Shown here piece after piece: positions 59,401 to 64,000 of a stretch of DNA of 64,000 nt (positions are counted from its first letter, which is position 1; every line of letters begins with the position of its first letter). Both the position numbers and the translations under genes were made by a program. The stretch is taken from NCBI GenBank assembly GCA_024692955.1, contig JAILLW010000117.1:1-64000 (forward strand). Reading direction: 5' to 3'. The notes beneath the pieces were generated by a model. That model saw nothing but the letters and a program-made list of their open reading frames with translations, ran no database searches and was not told the DNA's origin. This DNA is from Lachnospiraceae bacterium. Its GTDB lineage: Bacteria; Bacillota; Clostridia; Lachnospirales; Lachnospiraceae.

Positions 59401-60435
59401 ATGTCATTCAAAAAAGCGATCACGATCATTCTTATCGTAAGTCTTGGTTTACAGCTTACGGGCTGCGGCGTCTTCACGATGTTTAAAAAGGCGGGAGAGG
59501 GTCTTGTCGATACAGCCGGAACGAAGCCGGAAACGACGGCAGAACCGGATCTTTTCCCCTATGACGGAGACGGGATGGATATGCTTCCGAGCCCGACGCC
59601 CGAGCCGACGCCCGAGCCGGAGCCGACCCCCGAACCCGAGCCGGAGCCGGATCTGCCGGAGGATCCCGGAGAAGAGGATCCCTTCGGGGAGGATTATGCG
59701 GAGAACGACCCGGTTCACCTCGTGGATGTCGCCAATCCCGGCTGGGACGGCTATTATGCCGCGGAAAACGTTACGGACGGAGGGATCACCTCTTCTCCGG
59801 TAAAACTCGAGAAAAAAGATGAACTGAAGTCCGACTGGATCGACGAGACAAGATGGTCCGCCGAAACGGGGATCGATCTTTCGCCCACGCTTCCCTATCA
59901 GGATTCCGGATATTCCTATTATGCCTATAACAGTGAAGATGCGATCGGACTGGAAGTCAATGAGTACGATGCCGACGGGCTGATCAAAGAGACCTCGTTC
60001 TATGATTTTTCCGCATTCTTGGATCCTCCGGGCCGCGGGAACGGCCTGTTTTCGGAATTCGCCGATCTGGAGGTTCAGTATGCCGTGATCTCTGAAGAAA
60101 CCCTTTATGTGGAGATCGGGCATAATACCTACGCGGAGGAACAGCCGCACACCTCGTTCATCGTCGCGCTCGATCCTGCGTCCGGCGAGGTTTACTGGCA
60201 GAGCGAAGACCAGGTGGCCGGCGCCTATAATTTCATCGTTACGAAAGACGCCGTTATCTGCGGCTACGGCTTTACCGCGGAGCCGGATTATCTGTATATT
60301 CTGAACCGTCATAACGGAAAAACCCTGGAAAAAATGAAGCTTCGGAGCGCGCCCTACTACTTTATCCCGGTGGGCGATTCCGTTCATGTGGTGTGCTATA
60401 ATACGGTATATGAGTTCGGAGTTACCGAAGATTAG
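59401..60435 (+). CDS. Lipoprotein with Pro/Glu spacer, function unknown
   Basis: A 344-aa lipoprotein; ATG 59401 gives a signal MSFKKAITIILIVSLGLQ and lipobox LTGC (Cys21). A low-complexity spacer of PTPEP/EPEP units (about 65-95) follows, typical of wall-spanning linkers. The C-terminal part (about 115-344) has beta-strand-rich text such as FIVALDPASGEVYWQSEDQV and YLYILNRHNGKTLEKMKL, which resembles PQQ/beta-propeller blades. It follows the giant BspA gene by 52 bp, with a hairpin over its ribosome site. It could be co-transcribed with that gene and translated under control of the hairpin (inference). No family recognised. Confidence 0.75.
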   Translation: MSFKKAITIILIVSLGLQLTGCGVFTMFKKAGEGLVDTAGTKPETTAEPDLFPYDGDGMDMLPSPTPEPTPEPEPTPEPEPEPDLPEDPGEEDPFGEDYAENDPVHLVDVANPGWDGYYAAENVTDGGITSSPVKLEKKDELKSDWIDETRWSAETGIDLSPTLPYQDSGYSYYAYNSEDAIGLEVNEYDADGLIKETSFYDFSAFLDPPGRGNGLFSEFADLEVQYAVISEETLYVEIGHNTYAEEQPHTSFIVALDPASGEVYWQSEDQVAGAYNFIVTKDAVICGYGFTAEPDYLYILNRHNGKTLEKMKLRSAPYYFIPVGDSVHVVCYNTVYEFGVTED

Positions 60436-60470
60436 GTTTCGGCATATTCACGGGAAAGGGGAAATCGGTT

Positions 60471-61151
60471 ATGGCGATGATCACGAATGACTGGCTTCCG
60501 GCCATAAAGACGGAGTTTTCGAAACCGTATTATAAGGAACTGTTCTCGTTCGTCAAAAAAGAATATGACACAACCGTCATTTATCCTCCGGCGGAGGACA
60601 TCTTCAACGCGTTTCATTTTACCCCGCTCCATAAGGTAAAAATCCTGCTTCTCGGGCAGGATCCCTATCATAATGTGAATCAGGCCCACGGGCTTTCTTT
60701 CTCGGTTCCACCGGATCAGAAGGAGATTCCGCCTTCGCTCCAGAATATCTATAAGGAACTTCATGACGATCTCGGCTGCTATATCCCGAATAACGGATAT
60801 CTGAAAAAATGGGCGGATCAGGGGGTTCTGCTCCTTAACACGGTACTGACGGTCCGGGCTCATCAGGCCTATTCCCATCAGGGGCACGGCTGGGAGGAAT
60901 TCACGGATGCCGTGATCCGCGCGGTGAACAACGAGGATCGTCCGATCGTATATTTTCTATGGGGAAAGCCTGCCCAGCAGAAGATCCCGATGCTTACGAA
61001 TCCGAAGCACCTGATCCTGACCGCTCCCCATCCGAGTCCGCTCTCGGCCTACCGGGGCTTTTTCGGCTGCCGCCATTTCAGCAGAGCGAACGCTTTCCTA
61101 GAAGAGCACGGCGTGGAACCTGTGGACTGGCAGATTGAAAACGTGATATAA
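60471..61151 (+). CDS. ung: Uracil-DNA glycosylase, family 1
   Basis: A 226-aa UDG that removes uracil from DNA. The water-activating loop is LLGQDPYHNVNQAHGLSFSV (catalytic Asp and the Tyr that excludes thymine). VLLLNTVLTVRAHQAYSHQG forms the uracil pocket. The minor-groove loop HPSPLSAYRGFFGCRHFSRA holds the catalytic His. The length is normal. GGAAAGGGG lies before the ATG. Its last codons contain the promoter of the next gene. Confidence 0.97.
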   Translation: MAMITNDWLPAIKTEFSKPYYKELFSFVKKEYDTTVIYPPAEDIFNAFHFTPLHKVKILLLGQDPYHNVNQAHGLSFSVPPDQKEIPPSLQNIYKELHDDLGCYIPNNGYLKKWADQGVLLLNTVLTVRAHQAYSHQGHGWEEFTDAVIRAVNNEDRPIVYFLWGKPAQQKIPMLTNPKHLILTAPHPSPLSAYRGFFGCRHFSRANAFLEEHGVEPVDWQIENVI

Positions 61152-61152
61152 T
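61144..61152 (+). promoter_or_regulatory. Extended -10 promoter inside the ung stop region
   Basis: TGATATAAT (TATAAT at 61147-61152, extended by TG at 61144-61145), with TGGACT (61123-61128) as a possible -35 at 18 nt. Initiation would fall about 61158-61160, 2-4 nt before the ATG of the next gene. Confidence 0.6.
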
Positions 61153-61161
61153 ATATTGATT

Positions 61162-62205
61162 ATGCAAACGAGACTTTTTACAAGATCCATAGCGTATCTT
61201 CGGGGCTTCTGTCTGCTTACGGCAGTTCTCCTTCTGCTTTCCGGCTGCGGTGTCCTTTCCGGCATCGGAAAGAGCGGAGACGGCGCCGGAAGCGATACCT
61301 CGAAAGAAGAGAGCGGCGGTACGAAAAACCCGGCTCCCGGAAACTTCGGATCGGAAAATGCCGGCGGATCTTCCTCCGGCAGCTCCTGGGACTTTTCCGG
61401 AAAGGAAAAAAAGTACCCGAAGGTCACCCATGACAATCTTCCGAAAAAGGACTACATCGGAAGGGATGATGACCTTCTTGCCGTCAATCCCGAGGCCCTC
61501 GAAGCATTAATAAGAAACAATGCGGAGTATCCGCAGATCAACTGGGACCATATGTACTCCCTGAAAGGACATGAGGAAGTCATAGTCTGCTCGGAAGCCT
61601 TCCGGTACGAGGATCAGACCTATGTGCTCTTTGCCATAGAGAATACCGGAAAAAAAGAAATCCTTGCGGATGCGGATATCTATGTGGTCGACGCGAAGGG
61701 GGACGTCGCAGGGGCCTATTCCACCACGGGATACCGGGTCGGCGCGGAGAACGGCACCTATTCCCTGCTCTACCTCTTTGACTATGAAAGCAGGGATTTC
61801 AATATCCGGTATTATCTGAACGGTTATTATTACCCGGCGGATCCGGAATATGACTTTGAATATGAGGTGGAGGATGATTTCGATCTTTCCAATCCGGATT
61901 ATATTACCTACCATTTCCGGATCACGAATACCGGTCCCAAATCCTTCCGGCTGGGCGGCGAAAATGTCTATGTGCTGGACAAAAAGGGAGATGTGATCGG
62001 ATTCCGGGAGAAGATGTACGAAGCCTCCAATTATGAGAACGGACACAATCTGAAACACGGGGAAAGCTTTGAAGACGCAATGATCTTCTACGGACTGAAT
62101 GACAAGCGCAAACAGATCGGCGCAGCACTCTTCTGCAGCTATACGGACTTTGTGGAAGGGGAAGAAGAGCCCGGGCCGGAAACGGTGGAGCACGGCAATA
62201 AATAG
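61162..62205 (+). CDS. Lipoprotein, function unknown, probably leaderless
   Basis: A 347-aa lipoprotein with signal LRGFCLLTAVLLLLSGCG (lipobox LSGC, Cys about 29) and a Gly/Ser-rich linker (about 35-75). The mature domain contains repeated beta segments, for example FRYEDQTYVLFAIENTGKKE and YITYHFRITNTGPKSFRLGG, resembling FxLYD/DUF5067-type immunoglobulin-like domains. ATG 61162 is the first start after the ung stop. There is no ribosome binding site; an extended -10 promoter ends only 9 nt upstream. No other ATG occurs before the signal peptide. An ABC transporter pair follows after 21 bp, but no direct link is evident. Confidence 0.75.
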   Translation: MQTRLFTRSIAYLRGFCLLTAVLLLLSGCGVLSGIGKSGDGAGSDTSKEESGGTKNPAPGNFGSENAGGSSSGSSWDFSGKEKKYPKVTHDNLPKKDYIGRDDDLLAVNPEALEALIRNNAEYPQINWDHMYSLKGHEEVIVCSEAFRYEDQTYVLFAIENTGKKEILADADIYVVDAKGDVAGAYSTTGYRVGAENGTYSLLYLFDYESRDFNIRYYLNGYYYPADPEYDFEYEVEDDFDLSNPDYITYHFRITNTGPKSFRLGGENVYVLDKKGDVIGFREKMYEASNYENGHNLKHGESFEDAMIFYGLNDKRKQIGAALFCSYTDFVEGEEEPGPETVEHGNK

Positions 62206-62226
62206 GGCATATAAGGGGACCGGAAT

Positions 62227-62931
62227 ATGGAATATATGGTTGAACTGCAGCACCTCACAAAGGTTTATGAAAAGACACACGCTCCCGCCGTGCGCGATGT
62301 TTCCCTGATCCTTCCCAGAGGGAGGATCATCGGACTGCTCGGACCCAACGGAAGCGGAAAGACGACGCTCATCAAGATGCTGAACGGCCTTCTTAAGCCG
62401 AATGCCGGACGGATCCTTTTTATGGGAGCGCCCATCGGCGTAGAGACCAAAAAGCACTTCGCCTATCTGCCGGACAGGACCTATCTTCATGATGCCCAGA
62501 AGATATCGGATGTGCTTCTGATGTTCCGGGATTTCTATGAGGATTTCGATCTTAACCGGGCGATGGAGATGCTGAACAATCTGAAAGTGGATCCTTCAAG
62601 ACGCCTTCAGACTCTTTCCAAGGGTACAAAGGAAAAGGTCCAGCTGATCCTTGTCATGAGCAGGCGGGCGGACCTTTATATCCTGGATGAACCCATCGCC
62701 GGAGTGGATCCGGCAGCGAGGGATTATATCCTGCATACCATCGTTTCCCATCATTCCGGCAATTCCTCCGTACTGATCTCCACCCATCTCATCAGCGATG
62801 TTGAGCCCGTGCTCGATGATGTGATCTTTTTAAGAAACGGCGGCGTTCTTCTTTATGATTCCGCGGAGCATATCCGCCAAAGCAACGGAAAATCCGTGGA
62901 CGGCTATTTCAGGGAGGTGTTCGCATGCTAG
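62227..62931 (+). CDS. ABC transporter ATP-binding protein
   Basis: A 234-aa ABC ATPase of the YtrB/BcrA-like group. Walker A is LLGPNGSGKTTLIKML (Lys45, Thr46), the signature is LSKGTKEKVQ (130-139, a variant of LSGGQ), Walker B is LYILDEPIAGVDP (Asp154, Glu155), and the switch His is in LISTHLISDVEP. The Q-loop region reads YLPDRTYLHD, without a Gln at the usual place, as in several such proteins. The gene has AGGGGACC before the ATG and overlaps the permease gene by 7 bp. It should power an ABC-2 type exporter; the cargo is unknown. Confidence 0.92.
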   Translation: MEYMVELQHLTKVYEKTHAPAVRDVSLILPRGRIIGLLGPNGSGKTTLIKMLNGLLKPNAGRILFMGAPIGVETKKHFAYLPDRTYLHDAQKISDVLLMFRDFYEDFDLNRAMEMLNNLKVDPSRRLQTLSKGTKEKVQLILVMSRRADLYILDEPIAGVDPAARDYILHTIVSHHSGNSSVLISTHLISDVEPVLDDVIFLRNGGVLLYDSAEHIRQSNGKSVDGYFREVFAC

Positions 62932-63794
62932 GAAAACTTCTTCGCTATGAGTGGAAAAGCGTCTGGAAAGTGGAGACGTTTCTTGCGGCGATCCTGCTTG
63001 TTTTTTCGCTGGCCGAGGCACTGACGCTTCAGACCCCGATGTATGCCAATCTGTTTCTGGATCAGAAAGATTTGCCGGACGGACTGAAGGCCTTTGCCAT
63101 TTTTACGATCATGGGGGGCGCGATGGCCATGATCCTTATGTGCACCGTCGCGGGCTATATCAGCGTGATCTATTTCGGGGTGCGGTATTTCAGGTCGATG
63201 TTCGGGGACGAAGGATACCTTACCCATACCCTTCCGGTGAGCAAAAAGACCCTGATGGCGTCGAAGTATCTGACGGCAGTGATCTGGCAGATCCTGATCT
63301 CCGTTACCATCGGTGTCTGCGTTCTGATCATCGGAGCATCCGTTGTTCTTCTGCAGCTCAGGAACGGGGTGCCGCTTTCGAAGGTCCTTGAGGGGATCAT
63401 GGAGGCTTATGAATCGCTGTTCGAAAATACGGGAGTCCTCGTCCATATGCTCATAGCGATCTTCCTGAGATCGACCATTCAGCCGGTGGTTCTGGTCGCT
63501 ACCCTTTTCGGAGCGCTTTCCATCGGACAGCTTTTCAATAAGCAGAGGGGATTCTGGGGTGTTGTAATGTATTTTGCCATCAACTTTGCCACCGGCCTGA
63601 TCGGCGGGATCTTCCGGGGGATCGGGAATGTCCTTATGATAGATTCCATTTCCGGATGGGATGACCCTTTCGAGCACTTTGGCTCGTGGCTGTTCTTTTC
63701 GGTGGATCTTTCCCTTGTCATATCGCTTTTGGTGGCGGTGGGACTTACCATATTTGCGCATCATATCATTTCAGAGAAGCTGAACCTTCAGTAA
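62925..63794 (+). CDS. ABC-2 type transporter permease
   Basis: A 289-aa protein with six likely membrane helices (about 18-36, 48-80, 108-135, 165-190, 200-225 and 258-285). It begins MLGKLLRYEWKSVWKV, and GDEGYLTHTLPVSKKTLMAS is the pre-helix motif often seen in ABC-2 permeases of Firmicutes. It overlaps the ATPase gene by 7 bp (GGAGGT lies within that gene's end), so the two form a pair. Such pairs often export peptides or antibiotics or adjust cell-wall stress; substrate unknown. Confidence 0.88.
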   Translation: MLGKLLRYEWKSVWKVETFLAAILLVFSLAEALTLQTPMYANLFLDQKDLPDGLKAFAIFTIMGGAMAMILMCTVAGYISVIYFGVRYFRSMFGDEGYLTHTLPVSKKTLMASKYLTAVIWQILISVTIGVCVLIIGASVVLLQLRNGVPLSKVLEGIMEAYESLFENTGVLVHMLIAIFLRSTIQPVVLVATLFGALSIGQLFNKQRGFWGVVMYFAINFATGLIGGIFRGIGNVLMIDSISGWDDPFEHFGSWLFFSVDLSLVISLLVAVGLTIFAHHIISEKLNLQ

Positions 63795-63815
63795 GGAAGC
63801 ATAAGAGAACCGGAT

Positions 63816-64000
63816 ATGAATGAAAACGGTAAAAGAGTCGCGCTGCTGATAGGGCAGGCAGACGAAGAATTTCAGACCAGATTTCTTGACGGGTTTCTTA
63901 AAAAAGCAAAGGCGTCCGGTCTTGGCGTCTTTGTTTTCAATATGTGCAAGGAGTATCAGAATACCGCGCTTCGCGAAAGAGGGGATTCTTCCGTTTTCGA
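63816..64000 (+). CDS. Start of a binding-protein-fold sensor (3' end outside window)
   Basis: Only 61 residues are visible: MNENGKRVALLIGQADEEFQ, then a helix (TRFLDGFLKKAKASG) and strand VFVFNMCKEYQNTALRERGD. This matches the first Rossmann unit of LacI-type/peripla_BP_3 domains. The QADEE and CKEYQNTA-type motifs are familiar from Lachnospiraceae cytoplasmic sensors that fuse such a domain to GGDEF, kinase or HTH modules. The output domain is outside the window. It starts 21 bp after the permease gene without a strong ribosome site. Confidence 0.6.
   Translation, partial: MNENGKRVALLIGQADEEFQTRFLDGFLKKAKASGLGVFVFNMCKEYQNTALRERGDSSVF

Overview
The window reads as chromosome from an anaerobic Firmicute of the Lachnospiraceae type (Clostridia). 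The gene families point there: DUF4446 after parB, DUF3881 after serS, DUF3798 lipoproteins, a zinc-ribbon/DUF4234 protein, stand-alone TrpB2, BspA-type leucine-rich-repeat surface proteins, and many hybrid or LytTR/NarL-type signalling proteins. Ribosome binding sites are of the strong GGAGG type, many promoters are near-consensus sigma-A type, and base composition looks close to balanced. I see no phage structural genes, insertion sequence or CRISPR array. No gene-free stretch exceeds about 300 bp; the longest gaps hold promoters, operators, terminators or a broken gene.

Layout. 1-5900: partial SPFH membrane protein (minus strand), a frameshifted surface-protein remnant, trpB2, a PfkB-fold kinase with an altered catalytic motif, a GT4 glycosyltransferase and a hexapeptide acyltransferase. 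5900-10490: chromosome-partition operon parA-parB-DUF4446-serS-DUF3881, followed by tRNA-Arg(CCU) and a shared terminator. 10550-19220: one tightly packed signalling operon (LytTR regulator, DUF3021 membrane protein, double-receiver protein, Hpt protein, two hybrid histidine kinases, DUF3798 lipoprotein), preceded by a 21-bp-spaced direct repeat that fits a LytTR operator. 19230-23760: exonuclease III, then a second signalling operon (membrane kinase-like protein, NarL-type histidine kinase, LuxR-type response regulator). 23870-28600: a 1,576-aa LRR/Listeria-Bacteroides-repeat surface protein. 28610-33400 (minus): murG, MBOAT, SGNH and acyltransferase-3 genes, apparently an O-acylation operon. 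33480-36930: DUF4234 protein and the NAD salvage operon nadD-pncB-nadE. 37030-42380: pgi, a membrane-anchored helical protein, a NYN/PIN-like protein with a duplicated C-terminal domain, ahcY and a ROK sugar kinase. 42270-45550 (minus): SOS-controlled dinB, a YhfC-type membrane protein and a divergent FtsZ outside any dcw cluster. 45560-48160: XRE regulator plus ImmA/IrrE metallopeptidase, divergent from ftsZ, an orphan AAA ATPase and an orphan BlaI-type repressor. 48370-59350: a giant 3,659-aa BspA-like protein. 59400-64000: two lipoproteins, ung, an ABC transporter pair and the start of a binding-protein-fold sensor.

The most interesting candidate system is at 44407-47720. A second-type FtsZ and an XRE/ImmA pair are transcribed divergently across four copies of a TTYGCAWAWATGCRAA palindrome placed at both promoters. 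An AAA ATPase follows, preceded by five GTATAAA motifs spaced 10/19/10/19. This looks like a derepressible, stress-responsive cell-division module. The 8.6-kb phosphorelay operon and the murG/O-acylation operon are the next most interesting. Coordinates and motifs were read by eye. Family names come from recognition of sequence motifs, not from database searches.
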